NCBI RefSeq assembly: GCF_016888135.1 | Contig: NZ_JACSWB010000175.1 | Span: 1-64,000, forward strand | Length of the DNA stretch: 64,000 nucleotides | Reading direction: 5' to 3' | Origin: Leptolyngbya sp. CCY15150 | GTDB lineage: Bacteria > Cyanobacteriota > Cyanobacteriia > RECH01 | Part shown: piece by piece, positions 35,430 to 44,951 of the stretch | Numbering within the stretch: the stretch's first letter is position 1 | Layout: every line of letters starts with the position of its first letter | Position numbers and translations under genes: made by a program | The notes under the pieces: generated by a model | The model's input: only the letters and a program-made list of their open reading frames with translations | The model's database searches: none | Told to the model about the DNA's origin: nothing

Positions 35430-36164
35430 GTGCAACTTTCTCCAGCTCCTGCCATGAATCCGCTGGCCCTTTCTCAACAGTTGTTATCCACTCTGGGAAC
35501 CCAGGTCACCTATCACCACCGAGCTGCCTTGCCGTCGGGGGCCAGTTTGATGGTGGTGAGCAATCATCGCAGTATTTTGGATGCCCCCTTGGTGATGATG
35601 GCCTCCCGCCGTCCTGTTCGCTTTGCCTGCCACCACTACATGAGTCGGGTGCCAGTGCTGAACGAAATTGTTACAGGGTTTGGCTGCTTTCCCCTAGGAG
35701 CGGCTGACGATCATCAGCGCAGCTTTTTCCAGCAGGCGGTGCATTTGCTCAAGGCTCAGCAGGCGATCGGCATTTTCCCTGAAGGAGCCCAGCCGATGGT
35801 GGAACTGACGCCCCCCACCGAAACTCGATCGTTTCATCGGGGGTTTGCCCATTTAGCCCTGCGGGCACCGGTGGAAAATTTGGCCATTTTGCCCATTGCG
35901 ATCGCTTCCCGGCAGGAGATGACCCATTCTGTCTTTCCGCTGCAGTTGCTGAGCTGGTTTGATCCATCCGAGCCCCTGTTTCACCAAGCGGGTTGGCATC
36001 CCCTAGTCATGTATCAACAGGTTGATGTGGTGGTGGGACAGCCGATTTGGATCACGCCTCAGCATCGCCAAGCCTACCAAGGGCGGCAGGCTCGGTCTAT
36101 GGTTACCGAGTTGACGGAGCAATGCCAGGCCGATATCGATCACCTGCTGCGCCATGGAGGATAG
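35430..36164 (+). CDS. Lysophospholipid acyltransferase family protein (PlsC-like)
   Basis: 244 residues from GTG at 35430; an in-frame ATG at 35454 is equally possible. The acyltransferase motif NHRSILD (His46, Asp51) and the glycerophosphate-binding FPEGA (116-120) are clear. It probably transfers an acyl chain from acyl-ACP to lysophosphatidate or another alcohol. 50 bp before an alpha/beta-hydrolase gene; in plants the same two domain types are fused in the phytyl-ester synthases PES1/2, so an ester-lipid role is an interesting alternative. Confidence 0.84.
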   Translation: MQLSPAPAMNPLALSQQLLSTLGTQVTYHHRAALPSGASLMVVSNHRSILDAPLVMMASRRPVRFACHHYMSRVPVLNEIVTGFGCFPLGAADDHQRSFFQQAVHLLKAQQAIGIFPEGAQPMVELTPPTETRSFHRGFAHLALRAPVENLAILPIAIASRQEMTHSVFPLQLLSWFDPSEPLFHQAGWHPLVMYQQVDVVVGQPIWITPQHRQAYQGRQARSMVTELTEQCQADIDHLLRHGG

Positions 36165-36214
36165 ATGGTTCACCAACCTTCCCCTCGAATCCCATTCCCG
36201 TTGAATAGAACCCT

Positions 36215-37009
36215 ATGGTAAATGTTTTGGAGTCCGCCCAGCGCCAGCGCTGTCAGTTGTTAAAGCCCTGTGCTCCCAATCCCGGCCAGCCGCCATTCAT
36301 CTTGTTGCCAGGCATGGACGGTACGGCTCAATTGCAGCATGGCCAGGCACGGCAGCTAGGTGATGCGTTTGATGTGCGCTGTTTATCCATCCCCGGCGAC
36401 GACCTCAGCTCATGGGATGCCTTGACGGATCAAGTGCTGCAGTTGATTGAGATGGAGTTTTCTAGCGCCACAGGGCAAATCTATCTCTTTGGCGAGTCCT
36501 TTGGTGGATGTTTAGCGCTCAAGCTCGCCCTGCGATCGCCCCGGCTTTTTCAGCGCTTAATTTTGGTCAACCCGGCCTCATCCTTTGAGCGGGCAACCCT
36601 CATCCGCTGGGGATCTCACTTCACCCAATGGCTGCCGGGCATCCTCTACCCCTACTCCTGCCTGAGTATTCTGCCCTTTTTGGCAGCCCTCAACCGGATA
36701 TCAGACGCGGGACGACGGGCTCTCCTCTCCGCCATGCAGAGCGTCAGCCATCAAAGTGCCCAATGGCGGCTGTCGCTGCTGCATAATTTGAACGTGCCGG
36801 ATCATCATCTGCGGCGGATTTCCATGCCCACGCTGATTGTTGCCAGCGGTTGCGATCGCCTCTTGCCCTCCGTTGATGAAGCCCGCCGCCTAGAATCGTT
36901 GATTGCCCCAGCCCAGACCTACCTGTTGCCCCAGAGTGGTCATGCTTGTCTGCTGGAAGAGTCCATCAGCCTCCGCCACATTTTGCAGCAGTGTGATTTC
37001 ATGCCCTAG
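36215..37009 (+). CDS. Alpha/beta-hydrolase (lipase/acyltransferase-like)
   Basis: 264 residues: FILLPGMDGTAQL oxyanion region, nucleophile elbow GESFGG (Ser95), acid in VASGCDRLLPS and His in SGHACLLEE. The family includes the hydrolase half of plant esterase/lipase/thioesterase (PES) proteins. Follows the PlsC-like gene by 50 bp and probably shares its transcript. Substrate unproven; fatty-acid phytyl or quinone esters are a testable idea. Confidence 0.8.
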   Translation: MVNVLESAQRQRCQLLKPCAPNPGQPPFILLPGMDGTAQLQHGQARQLGDAFDVRCLSIPGDDLSSWDALTDQVLQLIEMEFSSATGQIYLFGESFGGCLALKLALRSPRLFQRLILVNPASSFERATLIRWGSHFTQWLPGILYPYSCLSILPFLAALNRISDAGRRALLSAMQSVSHQSAQWRLSLLHNLNVPDHHLRRISMPTLIVASGCDRLLPSVDEARRLESLIAPAQTYLLPQSGHACLLEESISLRHILQQCDFMP

Positions 37010-37212
37010 TACCGCAAGACAGAAGAACGAAGACAGAAAAACGAACAGGAATTCCAGGACACGCACGCTTTCCCGCCTCAGCAAATAGGCGGATTAATTA
37101 CGCCTCGAAGTACTAGGAGACCTAGGAACGGGGGGCTGCTGCTTGTCTCTGGTGTAGATCTCTCGATCCATCGTGGCACCTTGGTCAAGACCCATCGACC
37201 ATGATGTGGCAT

Positions 37213-37800
37213 CTAGGAACGATTTAGCGATCGCAGCAGCCACAGCGATCCAGCGAGGCCGACAAAGTGGGCCAGCACCGTATTGGTATTCGCCTGCACC
37301 ACCAAAATATCGATAGGCTGCACCGCCTGGGTGATCCGTTCGTAGAGCGCCACGCCCGACTGTGGTTGGGATAAAGCCTTGGCAAACAAAGACCCTACTA
37401 GGGCCTCTCCCCCCAGCAGGGTAATGAACATGCCAACCATATTGATGATCAAGCCGATGCGAATGGCATCCATCAAGGCTTTGGGCGTTGGGGGGCGATC
37501 GCTGGTCTTCAACGCTCGGGAGAGGCGAGTGTAGCGAAAAGACCAATAGACGCCAACGTAGAGCGCTATGATACCCACGATGGCTAGGGCGACCCCCGCT
37601 CCTGCTCCCGGATTGGTGATCGCTTGATTGGGCGATCGATTTTCGACCTGAAGAATCACCGTGGAAAAGAGGAGCACCAGCGTTGACACAACCGCCAACA
37701 CTCCCTGGATCCAAAGGCTGATCCAGCCTGTCATACGAAAGGCTTGAGCAATGCGCTGCACCGCCGCAGATAGATTCGGTCGATCGAGATTGGATGCCAT
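37213..37800 (-). CDS. DUF3611 membrane protein
   Basis: 195 residues with four hydrophobic segments (about 25-47, 68-88, 113-135, 172-188) and the Ser-rich, Arg-containing loops SFRYTRLSRAL typical of DUF3611, a family found in cyanobacteria and plastid-bearing eukaryotes. Function is unknown; predicted inner or thylakoid membrane. A small conserved gene lies upstream in the same direction. Confidence 0.82.
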   Translation of the reverse strand: MASNLDRPNLSAAVQRIAQAFRMTGWISLWIQGVLAVVSTLVLLFSTVILQVENRSPNQAITNPGAGAGVALAIVGIIALYVGVYWSFRYTRLSRALKTSDRPPTPKALMDAIRIGLIINMVGMFITLLGGEALVGSLFAKALSQPQSGVALYERITQAVQPIDILVVQANTNTVLAHFVGLAGSLWLLRSLNRS

Positions 37801-37896
37801 AGTGCTTGACGAAAAACCAGAAGCGGTGACAGGTCAGCGGACATGGGGCTGACCGGTGCAACCCGTTCCCCTAACCGTATCATTAATCACCGGGAG

Positions 37897-38106
37897 CTAA
37901 TCAATGGTGATGGACTGCGGCCTATCTTGATGTCCATTCGTGTCTGTGGGGGGCGTGGAGGGACGTCCTGCCTGCTTGTCGAGCCAGCTTTTCACCGGTT
38001 CGTCGGTTAAATTGAGGCGCAAGACGCCGCTCACAAAACCGCCGAGAAAGGCCACGGGCTGAGATGCTAGTTCTTTCAGCAGCGGGGATAGTTCGTTTGT
38101 AAACAT
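37897..38106 (-). CDS. Small conserved cyanobacterial protein
   Basis: 69 residues from the ATG at 38106, chosen because gaggag lies seven bases before it. The core FLGGFVSGVLRLNL then DEPVKSWLD recurs, from memory, in many cyanobacteria; the C-terminus is a variable Pro/Thr-rich tail. It may be a peripheral or single-helix membrane protein. No function known. Confidence 0.68.
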   Translation of the reverse strand: MFTNELSPLLKELASQPVAFLGGFVSGVLRLNLTDEPVKSWLDKQAGRPSTPPTDTNGHQDRPQSITID

Positions 38107-38802
38107 GGTTGTTCTCCTCACCAATGGGACGTAGAGCCGCTGAGGGCGACTGCCTAAATTGCCATCTAGATGGCACGATCTACTGATGTCTACCTATGCA
38201 GGTCTACCGTAGGTCTGCTGTCTACTCATACTGTCTACTTATATAGTACGAAAATCTGGAGGTTGCGGCAGCCGAAGGTAGACGGCAGAAGGTAGAACTC
38301 CCAAGGACTGAATCCTGAGTCCCAACTCCCGAATCCCAACTCCCGAATCCCAACTCCTGAGTTCTGACCCCTAATCGCTCAGCATGGCCGGCCCATAATC
38401 AAGCAAGTTTACTTATCTTTAGAAATACTAGGGGAAGCGATCGCATCAACGTAAACTTTTAAATCCTTTTGCCGAATTTAAGGACAAAAAACTATACAAA
38501 ATGAACGATTTCATAGGATTCGCAACAATTATAAACAAAACATAAACAAACCTTATGTGTCAGCAAAGAAGATTCGAAGTTGTGCTTATTGGATTCCTGA
38601 TATAGTTTTTGGTGAACCTCAATGTTTAGCTAAGAATTAAGCAAGTGGATGGCTTTTGTTCGCCTGCCATCTTGGTTTGTGTAGGTTCGCCCCTGATACA
38701 GGTTGCCTGTTGAGATAGATACGGCCTGCTTAGAGCGCTCCGCTTGAGCTAAGCAGAGGGAAATTTTGTTCGGATCTCAGCGATTCATTAGGAAGGGAAA
38801 CG
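38107..38802. promoter_or_regulatory. Upstream region of rbcL
   Basis: A 700-bp gap with no gene. It contains a perfect 16-bp palindrome tgccatctagatggca (38160-38175), about 55 bp upstream of the small gene, a 14-bp tandem repeat (38321-38362), and an AT-rich tract (38400-38640) likely to hold the rbc promoter. The ribosome site aggaaggga lies just before the rbcL ATG. Confidence 0.5.
38321..38362. repeat. 14-bp tandem repeat, three copies
   Basis: Unit cccaactcccgaat at 38321-38334 and 38335-38348, with a variant cccaactcctgagt at 38349-38362. Lies about 440 bp before rbcL. Confidence 0.85.
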
Positions 38803-40233
38803 ATGTCTTATTCACAAACGAGAACCCAGTCGAAAGCTGGGTATGATGCCGGTGTTAAGGATTACAAATTAACCTATTACACGCCGGATTACACACCTAA
38901 AGATACCGATATTTTGGCTGCATTCCGGATGACTCCTCAGCCTGGAGTACCACCCGAAGAAGCTGGTGCAGCGGTTGCGGCTGAGTCTTCCACAGGAACC
39001 TGGACGACGGTTTGGACAGACTTGCTGACCGATCTCGATCGCTACAAGGGTCGTTGCTACGACATTCAACCCGTGCGTGGCGAAGACAACCAATACATCT
39101 GCTACATCGCCTACCCCCTCGACCTGTTCGAGGAAGGCTCTGTCACCAACCTACTGACCTCCATTGTCGGTAACGTGTTTGGTTTCAAGGCGCTGAAGGC
39201 TCTTCGTCTAGAAGATTTGCGGATTCCGGTTGCCTACCTGAAGACGTTCCAAGGCCCTCCCCACGGTATCCAAGTTGAGCGCGACAAGCTGAACAAGTAC
39301 GGTCGTCCTCTGTTGGGTTGTACCATTAAGCCCAAATTGGGTCTGTCGGCGAAGAACTACGGTCGTGCCGTCTATGAATGTCTGCGTGGTGGTCTAGACT
39401 TCACCAAAGATGACGAAAACATCAACTCTCAGCCGTTCCAACGCTGGCGCGATCGCTTCCTGTTTGTAGCAGATGCCATCCACAAGGCTCAAGCAGAAAC
39501 GGGCGAAATCAAGGGTCACTACCTGAACGTGACTGCTGCCACCTGCGAAGAAATGTTCAAGCGGGCTGAGTTTGCGAAAGAGTTGGGCATGCCGATCGTC
39601 ATGCATGACTTCTTGACCGCTGGTTTCACCGCCAACACCAGCCTAGCTAAGTGGTGTCGTGACAACGGTATGTTGCTGCACATTCACCGCGCTATGCACG
39701 CCGTGATTGACCGTCAGAAGAACCACGGGATGCACTTCCGCGTTCTTGCAAAATGTCTACGGATGTCCGGTGGTGACCACATCCACACCGGTACCGTTGT
39801 GGGTAAACTGGAGGGCGATCGCGACATCACCCTTGGTTTCATCGACCTCCTGCGCGAAAACTACATCGAGAAAGATCTATCTCGCGGTATCTACTTCACG
39901 CAAGACTGGGCATCCATGCCTGGTGTGATGGCCGTAGCATCCGGTGGTATCCACGTGTGGCACATGCCGGCACTGGTGGAAATCTTCGGTGATGAATCCG
40001 TGCTGCAGTTTGGTGGTGGTACCTTGGGTCACCCTTGGGGTAATGCACCAGGTGCAACCGCTAACCGGGTGGCGCTGGAAGCCTGTATCCAAGCGCGTAA
40101 CGAAGGTCGTGACTTGGTGCGTGAAGGTGGCGATGTCATCCGTGAAGCGGCTAAGTGGTCTCCTGAACTCGCCGTGGCTTGCGAAGTGTGGAAGGAAATC
40201 AAGTTTGAGTTCGAAGCCGTAGATACCGTCTGA
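38803..40233 (+). CDS. rbcL: RuBisCO large subunit, Form IB
   Basis: 476 residues catalysing CO2 fixation onto ribulose-1,5-bisphosphate in the carboxysome. Seen: the [10 protein letters not shown] active-site lysine, the [13 protein letters not shown] block with carbamylated Lys and its metal-binding acids, and the loop-6 GKLEGDR. N-terminal [17 protein letters not shown] and overall similarity are those of Form IB, so the host is a beta-cyanobacterium. First gene of rbcL-rbcX-rbcS; strong aggaagg site. Codon use is more T-ending and optimised than in neighbours, as expected for a highly expressed gene. Confidence 0.99.
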   Translation: MSYSQTRTQSKAGYDAGVKDYKLTYYTPDYTPKDTDILAAFRMTPQPGVPPEEAGAAVAAESSTGTWTTVWTDLLTDLDRYKGRCYDIQPVRGEDNQYICYIAYPLDLFEEGSVTNLLTSIVGNVFGFKALKALRLEDLRIPVAYLKTFQGPPHGIQVERDKLNKYGRPLLGCTIKPKLGLSAKNYGRAVYECLRGGLDFTKDDENINSQPFQRWRDRFLFVADAIHKAQAETGEIKGHYLNVTAATCEEMFKRAEFAKELGMPIVMHDFLTAGFTANTSLAKWCRDNGMLLHIHRAMHAVIDRQKNHGMHFRVLAKCLRMSGGDHIHTGTVVGKLEGDRDITLGFIDLLRENYIEKDLSRGIYFTQDWASMPGVMAVASGGIHVWHMPALVEIFGDESVLQFGGGTLGHPWGNAPGATANRVALEACIQARNEGRDLVREGGDVIREAAKWSPELAVACEVWKEIKFEFEAVDTV

Positions 40234-40318
40234 TCTGAGGCGATGGTGGAGGATGGGCCATATTTTTCAGTGAGTTTATCCTCCCTCCAGCCCATCTTCC
40301 CAAGGTCTGAGGTCAGTC

Positions 40319-40726
40319 ATGGATCTCAAAAGAATAGCGAAAGACACGGTCAAGGTTTTGGTGAGCTACCTCACGTATCAGGCTGTGCGAGTGGTGGTGA
40401 GCCAGTTGGGCGAAACTAACCCTCCCCTCTCCCTGTGGCTGAATAACTTTTCCACAACGGGCAAAATCCAGGATGGAGAAGTCTATTTAAGCGACTTGAT
40501 GCAAGCCAACCAAGACCTTGCATTCCGAGTGATGACGGTGCGCGCCCATCTTGCGGAAGAAGTAGCCGACTATTTACCAGAAATGGTGCGGACGGGCATC
40601 CAACAGGCCAATATGGAGCACCGCCGTCAGTATCTGGAACGGATGACGCAGCTTTCAGCGGCTGCCGTACCGGATTTAGAAGCTACTCCTGACGTGATGG
40701 AAGAGGGCGATCGCCCGTCTGACTAG
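40319..40726 (+). CDS. rbcX: RuBisCO assembly chaperone RbcX
   Basis: 135 residues, all-helical. Recognised by DLKRIAKDTVKVLVSYLTYQ, the QLGETNPPLSLWLNNF stretch and the ARP-region analogue AHLAEEVADYLPEMV. Dimeric RbcX clamps the C-terminal peptide of RbcL and stabilises the dimer on the way to the octamer. It sits 85 bp after rbcL and 119 bp before rbcS. Confidence 0.97.
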   Translation: MDLKRIAKDTVKVLVSYLTYQAVRVVVSQLGETNPPLSLWLNNFSTTGKIQDGEVYLSDLMQANQDLAFRVMTVRAHLAEEVADYLPEMVRTGIQQANMEHRRQYLERMTQLSAAAVPDLEATPDVMEEGDRPSD

Positions 40727-40845
40727 TCCACGGTTGATCATCAAGGGGTTGAGACAGAGATCGCTCTCCAGTCCCTAAATGCTCTCAGCCATGGTGCCAG
40801 TCACGTTTTTTCACAACCCACAATTCAGAGATAAAGACCCGAGCT

Positions 40846-41190
40846 ATGAAGACATTACCTAAAGAGCGCCGGTACGAGAATCTGTCCTACCTGCCCCCGC
40901 TGACGGATCAGCAAATTGCTCGTCAAGTTCAGTACATGCTGGATCAAGGCTTTATTCCTTGCATCGAGTTCAACGAAACCTCTGAACCCACCGAGAACTA
41001 CTGGACGATGTGGAAGCTGCCCCTATTTGGTGTTGCTTCTGTGCAGGATGTGTTGGCAGAAGTGAACGAATGCCGCACCGAATACCGCGAATGCTATGTG
41101 CGTGTTGTGTCCTTTGACAACATCAAACAGTGCCAAACCCTAAGCTTTATCGTCCACAAGCCCGGTGCCAACAGCGGTTTCCGCTACTAA
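40846..41190 (+). CDS. rbcS: RuBisCO small subunit
   Basis: 114 residues with the start [19 protein letters not shown], the [22 protein letters not shown] block and the PGANSGFRY end of cyanobacterial small subunits. Caps the L8 core to give L8S8. Last gene before the terminator at 41309-41336. Confidence 0.98.
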   Translation: MKTLPKERRYENLSYLPPLTDQQIARQVQYMLDQGFIPCIEFNETSEPTENYWTMWKLPLFGVASVQDVLAEVNECRTEYRECYVRVVSFDNIKQCQTLSFIVHKPGANSGFRY

Positions 41191-41308
41191 GGCTGAAGAC
41201 GTAAGTTTGAGGTTTCAGGATTGAGACCTTAGGCTTGGTGCCGCAACGGCTGTTATTGATCCTAGATTTGGAACAATAACTGGAACACTAACATCCCGTT
41301 GCAGTTGA

Positions 41309-41336
41309 GGAGGTAGAATCATCTACCTCCTTTTTT
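41309..41336 (+). terminator. Rho-independent terminator of rbcLXS
   Basis: A perfect 9-bp stem ggaggtaga / tctacctcc with a 4-nt loop and T6 tail, about 120 bp after the rbcS stop. Confidence 0.93.
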
Positions 41337-41494
41337 CAATGATTGTTCAATGCGTTGTCACGGAAGAGCACCAAGGGATGCTATGCCCAAAGAATAGGGC
41401 AGAGTGCTAAGCTAAAGTGCATTTAGCCCGCTGGTTCCATACCTGATAACGCGCGGCCAAAACGTCATTCATTCGTCAGTGGAGCGATCGCCCT

Positions 41495-43252
41495 GTGTCT
41501 CCGTCAGAGTCTGCCGTCACTCGGGTCGTCAAGATTATGATCGTGGACTCCGACCCGGTGTTTCGGTTGGGGTTTCGGTTGGGGCTGGAGCGTTTTCCCG
41601 ATCTACAGGTGGTAGCAGAAGCCGAGACGGGGGCAATCGCCCTCGATATCCTATCCATGCGATCGGATGCAGACCCTCTTGATCTGATTGTTCTAGAGGC
41701 TGCCCTAGGAGCGAGGGACTCCACAGCCATGCAAGGGCTAGATCTGTGCCGACAGTTGAAGCAGGATCAGCCCGATCGCCCGGTTTTGCTCTTAAGCGAT
41801 CGCTCGGAAGCCATCTTCATTGCCGCGGCGCAGCAGGTGGATGCCGATGGTTATTGTCCTCGCCAAGCGACAGCAGAGGTGCTGGTGGGGGTGATGCGTC
41901 GTCTGCGGTCGGGTCAAGCGACCTGGTTAGTTGCCGATGAGGGGGCGATCGCTCCTGCCGCTGAAACACCTAGGGCGATCGGGCAACCCCTGGGCCCCTG
42001 GGGCAGGCTTTGGCGACAGACTGGACAATCGGGACTGCAGCAAATTGAGGATGCCCTAGCAGCGATCGCCGCCAGCCTAGAGAACCCCATGGACGAGGTG
42101 GAGCGGCTGATTATAGAAGGGCGACAGCGGGAACTGCAGGCAGCTCGCTGGCTGGTGCGGCGCTGGCTGGTGCCGGATCTGCCCAGGGTGGAACCCGAGC
42201 CGGAGCCGGAATCTTCGCCCCCACCCCCCGATGAGACCAGAGCGATCGTGCAACTGCCGGTGCCGGGGGCCCTAGAACCACAGTTGGCAGCGGTGCATGA
42301 TGTGCAATCGATCTTATTTGACGCAGTGTTGGCCAAATTACAGCAGCCGTTGATCAACCAAACCCAAATGCCCCTAGAAATCGACGTGCTGCGGGATGAA
42401 AAGCGGCGGGAATTGTGCTATCTGATTTTGCGGCGACTGGAAGCAATCTTGGATGAACTTCGCTACTCCCAGGTGCAGCCGGATGAGCTGGAGACGAAGC
42501 GATCGCCCATTTTGCTCGATCTATGGCAGGCGGTGGTGATTGATTTTCTAGGACGCTACTACACCGTTTCGCTCAACGATCGCTCGGTGGAAGTAGTCGC
42601 CGTGATTTTAGACGATCAGGAACGCATTCAGCGAGAACTGCTCGATCCCATTCCCTTTGTAGTGGACTGGCTGGCCCATCTCCTGTTTCAAACCCCGCTG
42701 TGGGTGGAACGAACGGCCTATCCGGTGGGCAATCCGGCAGCGATCGCCCGTGCGGAGCTAATTCTCGACCATTTGGTCATCCAGCTAGCCAACGCCGTCG
42801 TGCAGCCGTTACTCGATCGCTTTGCCAACGTAGAGCCGATTAAACAGGCGCTCTACGATCGCCGCGTCATGTCCTTTCGAGAGATGGAGCGCTTCCGCAA
42901 TGATCTATCCTGGCGCTATCGGCTAAGCCGCTACTTTGCCGAGCCGACGGATATGTTTGAAAGTCAGTATCGCCTGTTTGCCCTGCGGGGGCGGGCCATT
43001 CGCCAAGTGGCTGTCTATGCACCGCGCACCCAGGATCTAGAGCAACTGTCTGGCTTGCCCTACGTGGTCACCCTCGCGCTGGAAGCCCGTGATGCGGTGT
43101 CTCCTCGTCTGCGGGCAGCGATCGCCTTTGTGGGCAGCGGCGTCATCTATGTGTTGACCGACGTGGTGGGGCGCGGCATTGGGTTAATTGCCCGAGGCAT
43201 TCTCAAGGGCGTGGGCGATGCTTGGCAGGATAGCCGCTTTAGTCGCAAGTAG
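41495..43252 (+). CDS. Receiver-like protein with DUF3685 (Ycf55 family)
   Basis: 585 residues. The N-terminal 125 resemble a response-regulator receiver (KIMIVDSDPVFRLGFRLGL, LDLCRQLKQDQP), but the phospho-acceptor position reads LE (IVLEAAL) instead of LD and the conserved Lys is not clear (GYCPRQ). The rest is the DUF3685 domain, related to Ycf55 of red-algal plastids, of unknown function, ending in a hydrophobic GSGVIYVLTDVV segment. The start used is GTG at 41495; a downstream in-frame ATG at about 41537 is possible. A phosphorylation-independent partner in light or carbon response is conceivable but unproven. Confidence 0.78.
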   Translation: MSPSESAVTRVVKIMIVDSDPVFRLGFRLGLERFPDLQVVAEAETGAIALDILSMRSDADPLDLIVLEAALGARDSTAMQGLDLCRQLKQDQPDRPVLLLSDRSEAIFIAAAQQVDADGYCPRQATAEVLVGVMRRLRSGQATWLVADEGAIAPAAETPRAIGQPLGPWGRLWRQTGQSGLQQIEDALAAIAASLENPMDEVERLIIEGRQRELQAARWLVRRWLVPDLPRVEPEPEPESSPPPPDETRAIVQLPVPGALEPQLAAVHDVQSILFDAVLAKLQQPLINQTQMPLEIDVLRDEKRRELCYLILRRLEAILDELRYSQVQPDELETKRSPILLDLWQAVVIDFLGRYYTVSLNDRSVEVVAVILDDQERIQRELLDPIPFVVDWLAHLLFQTPLWVERTAYPVGNPAAIARAELILDHLVIQLANAVVQPLLDRFANVEPIKQALYDRRVMSFREMERFRNDLSWRYRLSRYFAEPTDMFESQYRLFALRGRAIRQVAVYAPRTQDLEQLSGLPYVVTLALEARDAVSPRLRAAIAFVGSGVIYVLTDVVGRGIGLIARGILKGVGDAWQDSRFSRK

Positions 43253-43368
43253 GAAGCTAGCACTCTGAGGCGGACGTAACCCGCCTAGTTGCTAAAGCAG
43301 GAATCCTTGTGTGTCCTAGAAGTCTTTTTCGTTTTTCTGTCTTCGTTCTTCTATCTTTCGGTACTAGT

Positions 43369-44355
43369 CTACCGCAGCGCTTCATCCTGGGAAGGACTTA
43401 GGGATGGCAGGCTAGACATCAGAGCTGAGTAGGGATGGGTCATTTGTAAGTAGCACTGGCTGATGCCAAATTGCTCATGCAGAGAGGTTTGCAGTTCTGC
43501 CAGGAGGCGATCGCGGCCGTCTACGTGGGTAGGCGATACGGAAAGATGGGCAGCTAGCATCACCTGGCCGGGGGCGATCGCCCAGAGGTGTAGGCGCTGG
43601 ACTTGGCTGACCGGCTCAAAACTTAGGAGATGGGTACGAATCGTGTCCACATCTAGATGGGGCGGAACGGCTTCGAGCAGCACCCGTAAACTTTGCCACA
43701 TCAACGGTAGGGTAGCCAGACCAATTAGTCCGGCCACCAGCAAACTAATCAGGCCATCTGCCCAAGTCCAGCCCCAGAGGGCGATGGCGATCGCGGCAAT
43801 CACAACCCCTACAGAACTGGCCGCATCCGCCACCATATGCAAAAATGCGCCACGGATGTTCAAGTCATCGTGGCTATGATGGTGCAGCAACGATGCATTC
43901 AGGGTATTGATGCCAAAGCCCACCAGCGCCGTGATCAGCATGGGTCGGCTCAAAATATCTGCATGGGGCGTTTGCAAATGAGCGATCGCTTCCCCACCAA
44001 TCCACAGAGCGATCGCCAATAGTCCTAATCCATTCACCAAGGCCGCCAAAATTTCGATGCGGCGGTAGCCAAAGGTGGCGCGCTGGGTGGCAGGACGCTG
44101 GGCCAGCCAACTAGCCAAAAGCGCTAGCCCCAAGGCCAGGCAATCGGAAATCATATGCACCGACTCCGCCAGCAGGGCCAAGCTATGGCTGAACTGAGCG
44201 ATCGCCCCTTCTGCTAAGGCAAAACCGCCCATGAGCACCAGCGCTAGCCAGAGCCGTTGGAGTTTAACCGCCGCCGCTTCTAGATCATGGGTCGGATCCG
44301 GGGGGCAACAGTCACAGGTAATCGGGTTGAGAGGGCCAGAGTGAGGGTGCAACAT
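43369..44355 (-). CDS. Cation diffusion facilitator transporter
   Basis: About 328 residues from the ATG at 44355; an in-frame start at 44448 would add a 31-residue hydrophobic lead. A Cys/His-rich cytosolic N-terminus (PHSG..CDCCPP) precedes six hydrophobic segments. Metal sites: the H-x-x-x-D pairs in ESVHMISDCLALG and LHMVADAASSVG. GYRRIEILAALVNG is the CDF signature of the ZitB/CzcD group, so zinc, cobalt or related divalent export in exchange for protons is likely. Confidence 0.9.
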   Translation of the reverse strand: MLHPHSGPLNPITCDCCPPDPTHDLEAAAVKLQRLWLALVLMGGFALAEGAIAQFSHSLALLAESVHMISDCLALGLALLASWLAQRPATQRATFGYRRIEILAALVNGLGLLAIALWIGGEAIAHLQTPHADILSRPMLITALVGFGINTLNASLLHHHSHDDLNIRGAFLHMVADAASSVGVVIAAIAIALWGWTWADGLISLLVAGLIGLATLPLMWQSLRVLLEAVPPHLDVDTIRTHLLSFEPVSQVQRLHLWAIAPGQVMLAAHLSVSPTHVDGRDRLLAELQTSLHEQFGISQCYLQMTHPYSALMSSLPSLSPSQDEALR

Positions 44356-44591
44356 GCTTCGATCGGGTTCAGACAGGTCAAACAGGATACAGCAGAGGAT
44401 CGCTATGCTCCATTCTAGTGTGACGGGAAACGGTTGGTTTTGAGCCATGGATCTGGGCCCCTACAGCAGCGATCGCTCCATTGCGGATGGCCGGTGGGGG
44501 GAACACCCTACCCCTGGAGGGCAATATCTACACTGGGCGATCGCCCAATTTCTTGGAACAATGGAAAGCATCACCCCCTTTGAGGCCACCC

Positions 44592-44885
44592 ATGAAGAAT
44601 CTTGCCCAATCCTTTTACGCCTGGTATCGTTCCACCCTGCGCAACGCCAAGTATCGCTGGATCATCGTGATTGCAACGATCGTCTATTTGATTAGCCCCA
44701 TTGACCTCGCTCCAGATTTCATTCCCGTGATCGGTTGGTTGGATGATGGCATCATCGTGACCCTATTGGTGACAGAGCTATCGCAGATGGCCATGGAAGT
44801 TTTGAAAGCCCGCACCGCTTCGAAGGCTAAGAATCGCCAAGATACCGCCACTGCTGACCCGGTTGTTGTCGAAGTGATGGACTAA
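44592..44885 (+). CDS. YkvA family (DUF1232) membrane protein
   Basis: 97 residues from the ATG at 44592; the longer frame upstream has no conserved sequence. The DUF1232 core YLISPIDLAPDFIPVIGWLDDGIIV is complete, forming one or two membrane helices. Family function is unknown. Divergent from the CDF gene. Confidence 0.85.
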   Translation: MKNLAQSFYAWYRSTLRNAKYRWIIVIATIVYLISPIDLAPDFIPVIGWLDDGIIVTLLVTELSQMAMEVLKARTASKAKNRQDTATADPVVVEVMD

Positions 44886-44951
44886 GGATGATGTCGAAGC
44901 GATCGCTTGTCTTACATCTAGGGGAGCGATCGCTTGTCTTGTATCAACAGC

